This document shows, one piece after another, positions 50,878-61,540 of a stretch of DNA of 64,000 bases (position 1 is the stretch's first letter; the number at the start of each line of letters is the position of its first letter). The translations under genes and the position numbers were made by a program. The DNA lies in assembly GCF_040958095.1 (NCBI RefSeq), contig NC_091160.1, positions 42,079,194-42,143,193 of the forward strand, given 5' to 3'. The notes under the pieces are model-generated. The model saw only the letters and a list, made by a program, of their open reading frames with translations. It was not told the origin of the DNA and did not search any database. Source of the DNA: Procambarus clarkii (taxonomy: Eukaryota > Arthropoda > Malacostraca > Decapoda > Cambaridae).

Positions 50878-50985
50878 GTGCAACACCTTGAGGGCATCAG
50901 TAGGAGGAGCCTTGAGGGGGGACTCGAACCCGGTACGCCAAGCTAGCGCCTTAGAGCAATCTACCTGTGACCATGGTGGATATGG
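50878..50985 (-). mobile_element. tRNA-like SINE head (unassigned family)
   Basis: The minus strand reads CACAGGTAGATTGCTCTAAG and GTACCGGGTTCGAGTCCCCC, a B box. The body is unlike the other SINE families here. A decayed tRNA pseudogene is an alternative. Confidence 0.5.
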
Positions 50986-50991
50986 CGGCCA

Positions 50992-51056
50992 AACCGCACA
51001 CTCAGAAAATGGAGAAACGTCGTCGTTTCCCCATTTTCTGATGTATGGTTTAGTCA
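50992..51056. mobile_element. Small palindrome, SB-like stem variant
   Basis: AAACCGCACACTCAGAAAAT, GGAGAAACG mirrored as CGTTTCCCCATTTTCTGATG, TATGGTTTA. It shares the CACACT and AACGTCGTCG features of SB but a different stem, and has no SB tail. Confidence 0.5.
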
Positions 51057-51061
51057 TATTT

Positions 51062-51275
51062 AGCCTCGTGGCTGAGTGGATAGCTCTTGGGAATCGTGGT
51101 CCTAATGACCCGAGTTCGATTCCCGGTGGAGGCGGAAACAAACAAAGGTCCCTTCACCTTCTAGTGTGTGGTCTGGTCAACATGGGCAGAGTTTCTTTCA
51201 CCCCTGATGCCACTATTAACCTAGCAGTAAATAGGTACCTGGGAGTTAGACAGCTGCTACGGGCTGCTTCCTGGG
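51062..51275 (+). mobile_element. tRNA-derived SINE, family S6, interrupted
   Basis: AGCCTCGTGGCTGAGTGGAT (A box), CCGAGTTCGATTCCCGGTGG (B box), GGCGGAAACAAAC, then a foreign 37-bp SB fragment (51144-51181), then ATGGGCAGAGTTTCTTTCAC, CTAGCAGTAAATAGGTACCT, GGGCTGCTTCCTGGGGG. The body after the B box equals the S2 body. Confidence 0.75.
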
Positions 51276-51342
51276 GGTGTATGTGGGTATGTGTGTAAGA
51301 GAGAAAAATATGTAGTAGATATAACAGAGTAAAAAAGAGATT

Positions 51343-51391
51343 GGTTAGAAAGGCGGGGTCCAAGAGCTAATAGCTCGACTCTGCAGACAGA
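51343..51391 (+). mobile_element. CR1-B LINE tail fragment
   Basis: GGTTAGAAAGGCGGGGTCCA, AGAGCTAATAGCTCGACTCT, GCAGAC. Compare 47410-47470. Confidence 0.6.
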
Positions 51392-51731
51392 TTAAGTATT
51401 GTATAAGATTTATAAACCACAATTTATTGTCTTGTATATTTATATACAGTATACACTTTATAATAGAATGTTTATAATTTATAAATTATATATGAGTGAA
51501 TTTATATTTCAATATAAAGTGATTGATATTTAATTGATAAAAGTTAAATTTTATATAAGTTTATAAGAGTGAAATGAAAGATAAGAAAGTGAGATGATAG
51601 GTGAGCATGCTAAAGATAAGGAGCAAGATAAGAAGTAAAGGAATAGGTGTAGAAAGGGATGATGTATGGGAATAAGATAAAGTATAGGAATAGGTTTGTA
51701 GTATGGGAATGAGATAGAAATTAAAAGAATA

Positions 51732-51732
<1 letters not shown>

Positions 51733-51828
<96 letters not shown>

Positions 51829-51842
51829 TCTCTCCCTCTCCC
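51733..51842 (+). repeat. (CT)n microsatellite
   Basis: About 110 bases of (TC)n with CCCTC steps at the right end. Confidence 0.95.
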
Positions 51843-52085
51843 TCCTCCGCTGTCATAACAACAACATTACATTGTTGACAGTGAGGTATAATAGTTTGAT
51901 TAGGTCCCCAATAAGCCACATATCCTGGGCCCAGAGACTAAGTCACAACAACCTGGCTGATGAAGCTATCAGTGCTTAACCACATCACAACTTTGTTATG
52001 ATAGGCTACTCTTCAATATTATAATAATAATAATAATAATATGTTTCCTAGTGCTGGTCAAAACTGGTATATAGGTTCATGTCTG

Positions 52086-52086
<1 letters not shown>

Positions 52087-52150
<64 letters not shown>
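52087..52150. repeat. (TA)n microsatellite
   Basis: Uninterrupted (TA)n of about 63 bases. Confidence 0.95.
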
Positions 52151-52153
<3 letters not shown>

Positions 52154-52845
52154 AGGGGGAGGGGGTCTACCTCTGGTTGTGTTTGTAGGGACCCTGACCT
52201 CGGAGAAGACGATATGCAGCATCAGGAAAAGCCTTGTGGGAGGCACCCATGTTCACTTACACATTTTCTCCTTCCACCCCCTCCTATATTTTCTGTAATT
52301 TGTCATTTTATTATATTATATTATATATATTATATATTATGTGCTTTACCTCCCTCCTGTGGACCTGTTCACTTTCATCACCTTCTTTTCTCTGGGTATA
52401 AATTTAAATTTTTGTGAGAGGAATTAGTTTTTTGTTGGCGAAATTTTATTTTTTTTTCTTGGCAGATTTGGATTTTTTTTGTGTGTGTGGGATTGATTTT
52501 TTTTGCGGATTAGGATTTCGTTTTGGTAGCAGTTTTGGATTTTTTTTGGGGGGGGGACAGGGGGGATTAGGATTATTTTTTTGTATTTGAATTTTTTGTT
52601 GTTGGCGGATTTGGATAATTTTGTTCGCAGATTTGACATGTTTTGTTGGCGGATTTATTTTTATTTTTTTTGGCAGGCAAATTAAAATAGGGATTTTGTT
52701 GTTGGAAGATTTGGATTTTTGTTGGTGGTGGATTAGGATTTTTTTGTGGGTGAATTTAGAACTGTTTTTGTTGGCGGGGGGCGGGGGGGGGGGGGGAACT
52801 CGATACAAGTCTGAAGTATATATATACACACAGGCTTGCACCCAA
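52151..52845. other. No gene; T-rich low-complexity run
   Basis: From about 52405 to 52800 the plus strand is a degenerate (GGATTTGGATTTTTTTT-like) T/G-rich repeat, about 20 loosely similar units around GCGGATT or GGATTAGGATT. 52160-52300 is higher complexity and unidentified. Confidence 0.5.
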
Positions 52846-53030
52846 CTACTTGGGCTGGACGGTAGAGCGACGGTCTCGCTTCATGCGGGTCGGCGTTCAA
52901 TCCCCCGACCGTCCACAAGTGGTTGGGGCACCATTCCTTCCCTGCCCCGTCCCATCCCCAATCCCTTATCCTGACCCCTTCCCAGTGCTATATAGTCGTA
53001 ATGGCTTGGCACTTTCTCCTCAAAGTTCCT
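52846..53030 (+). mobile_element. tRNA-derived SINE, family S1, good copy
   Basis: CTTGGGCTGGACGGTAGAGC, GACGGTCTCGCTTCATGCGG, GGCGTTCAATCCCCCGACCG, TCCACAAGTGGTTGGGGCAC, TATATAGTCGTAATGGCTTG. Head stem GGACGGT/ACCGTCC intact. Confidence 0.85.
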
Positions 53031-53534
53031 TTCCGTGTCCCCGATAGCGGGGATTATATGTAAGAGAGTCATTTAAGTATTATATATAGCTGTAATGGTA
53101 TGCGGAGTGCCATAGTGCCAGATGTGAGTGAGTATGAGCAGGAAGCTCAGGTGTGTGCACAGGTGCAGATGTAGTGCCAGGTGTGCCGAGGGATGTTTGG
53201 CACCACCGCTCTGTGCTTCACACACCTGACAACACTGGCTGCACTACTAAACTCTTAACTATGGAGTTTCTCTTTTTTTTTCCCATGTTTTACTTTTTTT
53301 CCAATTTTCTGGCGTCCCATCTTCCTGCTTTACTCTGATAAACTTGCTTTCTCTTCATATGATGTTTTTATCCGCGCGCGCACACTGCTGGGCCTTCCCC
53401 TCACATTGCTCTATATACCTTTCACCTTCACTCAACTCGAAAATTATAGTTACTTTCCAGCCAATTTGACAATTCTTGTAACGTTATCGTCCGTTCTCTC
53501 TCACACATTGTGCCAACCACAACAAATGGTTCGT

Positions 53535-53707
53535 ATGCAGGCGAGGAGTCACAATAACGTGGCTGAAGTAGTTTGGCCAGACCACACACTAGGAAGTGAA
53601 GGGACGACGACGTTTTGATCCGTCCTGGACCATTCTCAAGTTGATTGTGGTCCAGGACGGACCGAAACGTCGTCGTCCCTTCACTTTCTAGTGTGTGGTC
53701 TGGTCAA
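53535..53707 (-). mobile_element. Snapback element (SB), near full length, reverse orientation
   Basis: Plus strand starts with the reversed tail TGCAGGCGAGGAGTCACAAT, AACGTGGCTGAAGTAG, then the palindrome TTGGCCAGACCACACACTAG ... CTAGTGTGTGGTCTGGTCAA. The inner left arm is slightly shorter than the right. No clear flanking duplication. Confidence 0.8.
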
Positions 53708-53754
53708 AAAGAGTTTGGTAGTATGGTAGGGAGAGCTATAAGAGGCGCAGCATG

Positions 53755-53893
53755 ACGACCTGATCAACCAGGCTGTGCTTCATACGTCAGGCTGCGACCA
53801 GCCGCGTCAAACAGCTTGGTTGACCAGACCAACAACGAGGACACCTGGTCGATGACCGGGCCGCGGGGACGTTAAGCTCCGGAACAACTTGAA
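53755..53893 (-). mobile_element. LINE-related repeat with T3 module (antisense)
   Basis: CTGATCAACCAGGCTGTGCT, GCTGCGACCAGCCGCGTCAA, ACAGCTTGGTTGACCAGACC, GGGCCGCGGGGACGTTAAGC. Reverse counterpart of 29945-30092. Confidence 0.65.
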
Positions 53894-54078
53894 GGTAACG
53901 GTTACAACACAACTGGTGCAGCATCACCATAGGTGCAGGTGTGTGTGGCAGATATTACACCAGGAAGAGAGAATAAGAAGAATACTGACACAGGAGCCAT
54001 GGAATGGTGCCATCCACCAGGCGTCGCGGAACAGTGCCATCGTCAGTAGACAGGAGCTTCTCTTGCCAGAAACCAGGT

Positions 54079-54328
54079 GGAGCCGGTCGGCCGAGCGGAC
54101 AGCACGCTGGACATGCGATCCTGTGATCCTGGGTTCGATCCCAGGCGCCGGCGAGAAACAATGGGCAGAGTTTCTTTCACCGTATGCCCCTGTTACCTAG
54201 CAGTAAAATAGATACCTGGGTGTTAGTCAGCTGTCACGGGCTGCTTCCTGGGGGTGGAGGCCTGGTCGAGGACCGGGCCGCGGGGACACTAAAGCCCCGA
54301 AATCATCTCAAGATAACCTCAAGATATC
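54079..54328 (+). mobile_element. tRNA-derived SINE, family S2, full length
   Basis: GAGCCGGTCGGCCGAGCGGA, GGGTTCGATCCCAGGCGCCG, AAACAATGGGCAGAGTTTCT, GGGCTGCTTCCTGGGGGTGG, GGGCCGCGGGGACACTAAAG, ATCATCTCAAGATAACCTCA. Both Pol III boxes are intact; the best S2 copy in the window. Confidence 0.88.
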
Positions 54329-54486
54329 GAGGTACTGACCGTGGGAGCAACACACCTGGACTCTGTCATGGAGAGTGGAAGAGAGACCGTGGGAGCGTCA
54401 CGCTTGGACTCCGTCATGTGACTGGTAACACAAGGATGACTAATAATAAAGGCAGCAGACCAGAGTAATTAATATGGATGGCAAGG

Positions 54487-54900
54487 AGGGAGTCATGCTG
54501 CCTGCACGGGGTATTGAACGTGGTGTCGCAGCCTGCATCTCCCAATTCTGAGCACTCCACGTGCAAACTCTGTGAGCAGGAACTGCGGCATGATCTCCCA
54601 CACTACATCACTGAATGCCCAGTTATTACACCTTTCAGACCCGTTGGCATGAGGTACCTGGAGCTTTGCAATTACTTTATTCACTCTCGTGTTCTTGAAG
54701 ATATCCTCATCCGGCTACTGAACACATGGCCCTGTATGACTAACCATCCTGCGAGATGGGGACTTTTAGTACCACTGCTATCTTATTCCCTCTTGTGTTG
54801 ATGATATCCTCATAATGCTCCCAGAGTCTGTCAGTGCAGACTGCTTATCACGTACTTTTACCTAAATCAAAATTTGAATTTGAATTATGAAGCAAGAGTA
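54487..54900 (+). mobile_element. LINE (jockey/I-type) C-terminal zinc-knuckle fragment and 3' tail
   Basis: The frame to 54801 encodes a CCHC-type motif after the RT domain: HSTCKLCEQELRHDLPHYIT then ECPVITPFRP, that is C-x2-C-x8-H-x4-C, typical of the end of the pol ORF in jockey/I/R1-like LINEs. VGMRYLELCNYFIHSRVLED follows. The 3' UTR has GATGATATCCTCATAATGC and ends CAAAATTTGAATTTGAATT, a short repeat tail. Confidence 0.7.
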
Positions 54901-55164
54901 GTCGGCACGTGGACACTCTCCGTCACTATGACCTCTATATATACGCTATCCTATTTTCCTAACATCTGAGGACTGTTTCAAGTCATTATAATTGAGGATA
55001 ATTATGTAGTCCATGGAAGCCACGGGGGATATAGTGTTGATTGTGAATATTGTGAAGCATTATGGATAATGTTGTGTTGCAGGGGGGGAAGAGGAGTCAG
55101 TACGGAGGGGGGCTGGAGGCAGCTGGTGATTGGTGGAGGCTTGGCAGGTTCCCGCCTGACGTCA

Positions 55165-55585
55165 TCAACTTATGGCAGGCAAGAGTATGATAATTATTAC
55201 TTCCTACTGTCGCCATACTGATAAACATACACTCAAGGACGGTGTATGAGGCACCAGGCTCGCTCTTTTACCCCTATAACTGTATATTGGTGTATGACAG
55301 GACCCCGTGTACTGTCACAGGACCCGTGTACTGGCACAGGTCCTGTACAAGTGACGGTGGGTAGTGGCAACACCTTCCCGCCCTCTCGTCTATACCGTCG
55401 CCTTTTGTACGTTAAGGTCATCAACGTTACAAATGCATCCTACTATGACAAGTAACGATTCCAATAGTTACTTTTTCTTTGGAATTGGACGCGATAGGTT
55501 AGGTAGGTTGGTTGGGTAAGTAGGCTCCTGGTTAGGTTGGTAGGTTGGTAGGGTTACAGAGCCGGTGAAGGGGGTCCTACCTTTT
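55165..55585. other. Stretch without recognised features
   Basis: Short GGTTAGGTTGGTAGG runs near 55500-55555 only. No gene recognised. Confidence 0.45.
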
Positions 55586-56163
55586 ACACACCTGTCCTCC
55601 ACAACTGACAGTGCCTATGACTTACACACCTGTCCTCCACAACTGACAGTGCCTATGACTTACACACCTGTCCTCCACAACTGACAGTGCCTATGACTTA
55701 CACACCTGTCCTCCACAACTGACAGTGCCTATGACTTACACACCTGTCCTCCACAACTGACAGTGCCTATGACTTACACACCTGTCCTCCACAACTAACA
55801 GTGCCTATGACTTACACACCTGTCCACAACTGACAGTGCCTATGACTTACACACCTGTCCTCCACAACTGACAGTGCCTATGACTTACACACCTGTCCTC
55901 CACAACTGACAGTGCCTATGACTTACACACCTGTCCTCCACAACTGACAGTGCCTATGACTTACACACCTGTCCTCCATAACTGACAGTGCCTATGACTT
56001 ACATACCTGTCCTCCACAACTGACAGCACCTATGACTTACATACCTGTCCTCCACAACTGACAGTGCCTATGACTTACACACCTGTCCTCCACAACTGAC
56101 AGTGCCTATGACTTACACACCTGTCCTCCACAACAGACAGCGCCGATGACTTACACACCTGTC
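55586..56163 (+). repeat. Minisatellite, 38-bp unit
   Basis: About 15 copies of ACACACCTGTCCTCCACAAC, TGACAGTGCCTATGACTT, with very few substitutions and one 3-bp deletion near 55824. Confidence 0.95.
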
Positions 56164-56207
56164 CTGCAGGTGTGTAATCTCGACTCGTTCTCCTGATCAG
56201 CAATTCA

Positions 56208-56528
56208 TTCTCTTACGAATAACGTCGCTTTTCGCCCGTATGCGCTACGGCCAAAAATTGCCGTACTAGAAAACTGAAATTCATTTTAGACCCAAAGCAG
56301 TTAAGGGTCGTCTGGTAGGTTAGGAGGGCAGGAAGTTCTCCTAAGGTTTCAAAACGTCATGAAAAACGTTAATTGAAAGTTTCCTCTCCTAACCTAACCG
56401 AGTAAGCCGGAGGACTCTAAACAGAAAACGGGACAGGGCGTTTAGTTTCGTTAGCCGATTTCATTGTCTAGTACGTCAGTTTTTACCCGTAGTGCGCATA
56501 CGATCGAAAAGCGAATTTGTAAGAGGAC
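56208..56528. mobile_element. MITE with about 65-bp terminal inverted repeats
   Basis: Left TTCTCTTACGAATAACGTCG, CTTTTCGCCCGTATGCGCTA, CGG; right reversed CCTCTTACAAATTCGCTTTT, CGATCGTATGCGCACTACGG. The interior contains AGGTTAGGAGGG and CTCTCCTAACCTAACC, a second inner inverted pair. No ORF. Confidence 0.75.
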
Positions 56529-56599
56529 GCGTTGCAGGACATCGTATTTGATGTATAAATCGAACAACCCAGCGGGTTTTCTTCCTATTGGGGAGTGTT

Positions 56600-56692
56600 G
56601 TACATGCTGCTATGGCGGTGTGTCCACTCACAGGATGAGTGGCACTGCCCAATAAACTCTCCCCTCGGGGCAAAATTTAAAAAATTTAACCA
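56600..56692 (+). mobile_element. LINE 3' tail (unassigned)
   Basis: GTGTCCACTCACAGGATGAG, TGGCACTGCCCAATAAACTC, TCCCCTCGGGGCAAAATTTA. Contains AATAAA and an A-rich end; only copy in the window. The assignment rests on resemblance of its layout to the other tails. Confidence 0.4.
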
Positions 56693-56907
56693 ACACCTCA
56701 TGGCCTCCTCATCATAGCGGCTCGCTAAAGTGACCCAATGTCTCATTTTCTATTCGTAGGTCCTGGGTTAGGTTAGGTTAAGCTGAGTACATTTAGTGAG
56801 GTTATGAAGGCAGGGGAGGACGAGGTGAAGTATGAGTTCTGGTGATATGTTGTGCGAGGCTAGATAGCACAACCACAAGCCTACTCCAGTGTTGACAAGT
56901 GTTATCT

Positions 56908-57029
56908 TGGCCCAAAACGCTGTGCCTGTTAGTGGCTTTAGGCATAGTGTGTACTAGCTCTATCTACACATACAACCTTCTGTTTGTAACTCATTTTGTA
57001 TGTATGTACTTTTACATGAATAAACTTAT
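56908..57029 (+). mobile_element. T1 3' tail
   Basis: CTTGGCCCAAAACGCTGTGC, GGCATAGTGTGTACTAGCTC, TATGTATGTACTTTTACATG, AATAAAC. Confidence 0.7.
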
Positions 57030-57099
57030 TATTATTAGTCGCTGGCAACACCGCTGCGTCCGTTTTTCTCTGCATTTTGAATATTTGACTCATATGATA

Positions 57100-57598
57100 C
57101 AGCCAGGTCTATATATTCTAACCCATGTTAGGTCTATATATTCTAACCCATGTTAGGTCTATATATTCTAACCCATGTTAGGTCTATATATTCTAACCCA
57201 TGTTAGGTCTATATATTCTAACCCATGTTAGGTCTATATATTCTAACCCATGTTAGGTCTATATATTCTGACCCATGTTAGGTCTATATATTCTGACCAA
57301 TGTTAGGCCTATATATTCTGACCCCTGTTAGGCCTATATATTCTGACCCCTGTTAGGCCTATATATTCTGACCCATGTTAGGCCTATATATTCTGACCCC
57401 TGTTAGGCCTATATATTCTGACCCATGTTAGGCCTATATATTCTGACCCATGTTAGGCCTATATATTCTGACCCATGTTAGGCCTATATATTCTGACCCA
57501 TGTTAGGCCTATATATTCTGACCCATGTTAGGCCTATATATTCTGACCCATGTTAGGCCTATATATTCTGACCCATGTTAGGCCTATATATTCTGACC
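57100..57598 (+). repeat. Minisatellite, 25-bp unit
   Basis: About 20 copies of AGGTCTATATATTCTAACCC, ATGTT. Early units read AGGTC...CTAACCC and later units AGGCC...CTGACCC, with one hybrid zone near 57260-57310. Confidence 0.95.
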
Positions 57599-58029
57599 TC
57601 GTGTGATGCGATTATGCCTATTCAAAAATACTTTAAGACCGGTAAAGGAAGATTATATATCAAACTGATATTCTCGCGACTGCTTCAGACGGGAGTGTGG
57701 GCCAAGCATTGACGGTTCGATATATCATAGCACTTTTCTAAGGCTCTGGTGAGCGAGAACTATACATTAATTAACCACATTTTTGAAGGAGCAATAGCAG
57801 TTTACGGGGCCGCTTGTCATGCAGAGCTTTGATGTGCTGAGCACAATGGAGAGCTGTGACTACCGCGCAGCCTAACCTTTTGATCCTCGGTGTTCTACAT
57901 GTTCTCCTTCACAAGCGATATATTAATGTTCTCCAATATATCACCTGTGAGTGAGTTGATGGCTGAGTTAGTGATAAAAGTCTGGCCTTCAGCTGGAGGA
58001 ACGTTGTAAATATATCAGCAGGATATTCC

Positions 58030-58555
58030 TGACGATATCTTGAGCAGACGAGGAAGACCTGGCTCATGCGGAAGCTGTGATATCTTGAGCAGACGAGGAA
58101 GACCTGGCTCATGCGGAAGCTGTGATATCTTGAGCAGACGAGGAAGACCTGGCTCATGCGGAAGCTGTGATATCTTGAGCAGACGAGGAAGACCTGGCTC
58201 ATGCGGAAGTTGTGATATCTTGAGCAGACGAGGAAGACCTGGCTCATGCGGAAGTTGTGATATCTTGAGCAGACGAGGAAGACCTGGCTCATGCGGAAGC
58301 TGTGATATCTTGATCAGATTAGGAAGACCTGCCTCATGCGGAAGCTGTGATATCTTGAGCAGATTAGGAAGACCTGGCTCATGCGGAAGCTGTGATATCT
58401 TGAGCAGACGAGGAAGACCTGGCTCATGCGGAAGCTGTGATATCTTGAGCAGACGAGGAAGACCTGGCTCATGCGGAAGCTGTGATATCTTGAGCAGACG
58501 ACGAAGACCTGGCTCATGCGGAAGCTGTGATATCTTGAGCAGACAAGGAAGACCT
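58030..58555 (+). repeat. Minisatellite, 45-bp unit
   Basis: About 11.6 copies of GACGAGGAAGACCTGGCTCA, TGCGGAAGCTGTGATATCTT, GAGCA. Two neighbouring units carry ATTAGG for ACGAGG. Open on both strands because the unit is 15 codons. Confidence 0.95.
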
Positions 58556-58618
58556 GAACACGCGGAAGTAGCGCTGCTGTGCACATGACACTTGGTGAAA
58601 TTATTGAGCGTTAATGAC

Positions 58619-60378
58619 TCGCGCCCCCAAGCGTCCGCCCCAAGCGTCCGCCCCAAGCGTCCGCCCCCAAGCGTCCGCCCCCAAGCGTCCGCCCCAAGCG
58701 TCCGCCCCCAAGCGTCCGCCCCCAAGCGTCCGCCCCCAAGCGTCCGCCCCCAAGCGTCCGCCCCCAAGCGTCCGCCCCAAGCGTCCGCCCCCAAGCGTCC
58801 GCCCCCAAGCGTCCGCCCCAAGCGTCCGCCCCCAAGCGTCCGCCCCCAAGCGTCCGCCCCCAAGCGTCCGCCCCCAAGCGTCCGCCCCCAAGCGTCCGCC
58901 CCCAAGCGTCCACCCCAAGCGTCCGCCCCCAAGCGTCCGCCCCCAAGCGTCCGCCCCAAGCGTCCACCCCAAGCGTCCGCCCCCAAGCGTCCGCCCCCAA
59001 GCGTCCGCCCCCAAGCGTCCGCCCCCAAGCGTCCGCCCCAAGCGTCCACCCCAAGCGTCCGCCCCCAAGCGTCCGCCCCCAAGCGTCCGCCCCCAAGCGT
59101 CCGCCCCAAGCGTCCGCCCCCAAGCGTCCGCCCCAAGCGTCCGCCCCCAAGCGTCCGCCCCCAAGCGTCCACCCTAAGCGTCCGCCCCAAGCGTCCACCC
59201 TAAGCGTCCGCCCCCAAGCGTCCACCCCAAGCGTCCACCCTAAGCGTCCACCCCAAGCGTCCACCCCAAGCGTCCACCCCAAGCGTCCACCCTAAGCGTC
59301 CACCCTAAGCGTCCGCCCCAAGCGTCCACCCTAAGCGTCCACCCCAAGCGTCCACCCTAAGCGTCCACCCCAAGCGTCCACCCCAAGCGTCCACCCCAAG
59401 CGTCCACCCCAAGCGTCCACCCTAAGCGTCCACCCTAAGCGTCCACCCTAAGCGTCCACCCTAAGCGTCCACCCCAAGCGTCCGCCCCAAGCGTCCACCC
59501 CAAGCGTCCACCCTAAGCGTCCACCCCAAGCGTCCACCCCAAGCGTCCACCCCAAGCGTCCACCCTAAGCGTCCGCCCCAAGCGTCCACCCTAAGCGTCC
59601 ACCCTAAGCGTCCGCCCCAAGCGTCCACCCCAAGCGTCCACCCTAAGCGTCCACCCTAAGCGTCCACCCTAAGCGTCCACCCTAAGCGTCCACCCCAAGC
59701 GTCCGCCCCAAGCGTCCACCCTAAGCGTCCACCCCAAGCGTCCACCCCAAGCTCCACCCCAAGCGTCCACCCTAAGCGTCCGCCCCAAGCGTCCACCCCA
59801 AGCGTCCACCCCAAGCGTCCACCCTAAGCGTCCGCCCCAAGCGTCCACCCTAAGCGTCCACCCCAAGCGTCCACCCCAAGCGTCCACCCCAAGCGTCCAC
59901 CCTAAGCGTCCGCCCCAAGCGTCCACCCTAAGCGTCCGCCCCAAGCGTCCACCCCAAGCGTCCACCCTAAGCGTCCACCCCAAGCGTCCACCCTAAGCGT
60001 CCGCCCCAAGCGTCCACCCCAAGCGTCCACCCTAAGCGTCCACCCTAAGCCAGCCGCCCCAAGCGTCCACCCCAAGCGTCCACCCCAAGCGTCCACCCTA
60101 AGCGTCCGCCCCAAGCGTCCACCCCAAGCGTCCACCCTAAGCGTCCGCCCCAAGCGTCCACCCCAAGCGTCCACCCTAAGCGTCCACCCTAAGCCAGCCG
60201 CCCCAAGCGTCCACCCCAAGCGTCCGCCCCAAGCGTCCACCCCAAGCGTCCACCCTAAGCCAGCCGCCCCAAGCGTCCACCCCAAGCGTCCACCCCAAGC
60301 GTCCACCCCAAGCGTCCACCCCAAGCGTCCACCCCAAGCGTCCACCCCAAGCGTCCACCCTAAGCCAGCCGCCCCAAG
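58619..60378 (+). repeat. Minisatellite, 13/14-bp unit, 1.76 kb, zoned
   Basis: About 130 copies of AAGCGTCC(G/A)CCC(C/T)(C). From 58619 to about 59165 most units read AAGCGTCCGCCCCC (14 bp, two CpGs). From about 59165 the 13-bp CCACCCTAAGCGT and CCACCCCAAGCGT forms dominate. In the last 330 bp an AAGCCAGCCGCCCC variant recurs about every 60 to 190 bp. The open frames on both strands are artefacts of the repeat. Confidence 0.95.
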
Positions 60379-60395
60379 CAACATCAGAAAATAAC

Positions 60396-61540
60396 ATGAT
60401 GTTTAACAGTGATAAATTCCAGGTACTCAGGTACGGTAAAAATGAGGACCTTAAACATAATACAGAGTACAAAACACAATCAAATCTATCCATAGTAGGA
60501 AAACAACATGTCAAGGATTTGGGAATAATAATGTCTGACGACCTAACGTTTAGGGAGCATAACCAAGCAAATATTGCGACAGCCAGAAAAATGATCGGAT
60601 GGATTACGAGAACTTTCAAATCCAGGGATCCCATCACAATGGTTGTACTCTTCAAGTCACTTGTGTTGTCCCGTCTCGAGTACTGCTCAGTACTCACTTC
60701 CCCCTTCAGAGCAGGAGAGATTGCTGAAATAGAGGGAATACAGAGAACATATACGGCACGCATAGACGAGATAAAGCACCTAAATTATTGGGATCGTCTC
60801 AAAGCTCTCCAAATGTACTCACTAGAAAGGAGACGAGAGAGATACCAAATAATATACACATGGAAAATACTGGAGGGCCAAGTCCCTAATCTACACAGTA
60901 AAATAACAACGTACTGGAGTGAACGATATGGAAGAAAATGTAGAATAGAACCAGTGAAGAGCAGAGGTGCCATAGGCACAATCAGAGAACACTGTATAAA
61001 CATCAGAGGTCCAGTGAAGAGCAGAGGTGCCATAGGCACAATCAGAGAACACTGTATAAACATCAGAGGTGCCATAGGCACAATCAGAGAACACTGTATA
61101 AACATCAGAGGTCCAGTGAAGAGCAGAGGTGCCATAGGCACAATCAGAGAACACTGTATAAACATCAGAGGTCCAGTGAAGAGCAGAGGTGCCATAGGCA
61201 CAATCAGAGAACACTGTATAAACATCAGAGGTCCAGTGAAGAGCAGAGGTGCCATAGGCACAATCAGAGAACACTGTATAAACATCAGAGGTCCAGTGAA
61301 GAGCAGAGGTGCCATAGGCACAATCAGAGAACACTGTATAAACATCAGAGGTCCAGTGAAGAGCAGAGGTGCCATAGGCACAATCAGAGAACACTGTATA
61401 AACATCAGAGGTCCATGGTTGTTCAACGTCCTCCCAGCGACTATAAGAAATATTGCCGGAACAACCGTGGACATCTTCAAGAGAAAACTGGACTGTTTTC
61501 TAAGAGAAGTTCCGGATCAGCCGGGCTGTGGTGGGTATGT
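60396..61540 (+). mobile_element. LINE RT C-terminal fragment carrying an in-frame 60-bp amplification
   Basis: One frame (60396-61625, 409 codons) encodes the RT thumb and C-terminus of a CR1/jockey-like LINE: MMFNSDKFQVLRYGKNED, HVKDLGIIMSDDLTFREHN, VLFKSLVLSRLEYCSVLTS, LERRRERYQIIYTWKILEGQ, then eight tandem repeats of VKSRGAIGTIREHCINIRGP (the third is 14 residues), then WLFNVLPATIRNIAGTTVDI. The catalytic RT motifs are upstream and absent. It follows a minisatellite directly. The intact frame despite amplification suggests a recent event. Confidence 0.85.
60951..61412 (+). repeat. Minisatellite inside LINE ORF, 60-bp unit
   Basis: Seven 60-bp copies plus one of 42 bp (61071-61112, lacking the CCAGTGAAGAGCAGAGGT start). 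Copies look identical by eye. Unit: CCAGTGAAGAGCAGAGGTGC, CATAGGCACAATCAGAGAAC, ACTGTATAAACATCAGAGGT. Confidence 0.97.

Noticed and set aside
51062..51135. Functional tRNA gene
   Set aside because: Followed by a SINE body and poorly paired acceptor stem; the same head-body layout recurs in the window, so it is a SINE.
53153..53338. Possible short secreted-protein exon
   Set aside because: No supporting splice sites, no homology that I recognise, and low-complexity T-rich end.
54478..54801. Host zinc-finger gene
   Set aside because: The C-x2-C-x8-H-x4-C knuckle and following residues match the end of a LINE pol ORF, and a LINE-like 3' tail follows.
56762..56785. GGTTAGGTTAGGTTAAGC as arthropod telomere repeat (TTAGG)n
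   Set aside because: Only about three imperfect units; similar GGTTAGGTTGG runs near 55500 are irregular. Not a telomere or convincing interstitial array.
57100..57598. CRISPR-like regular array (25-bp unit)
   Set aside because: Pure tandem repeat without spacers.
58015..59282. Several overlapping open frames of 180 to 390 codons
   Set aside because: They span two unrelated minisatellites (45-bp and 13/14-bp) on both strands; pure repeat artefacts.
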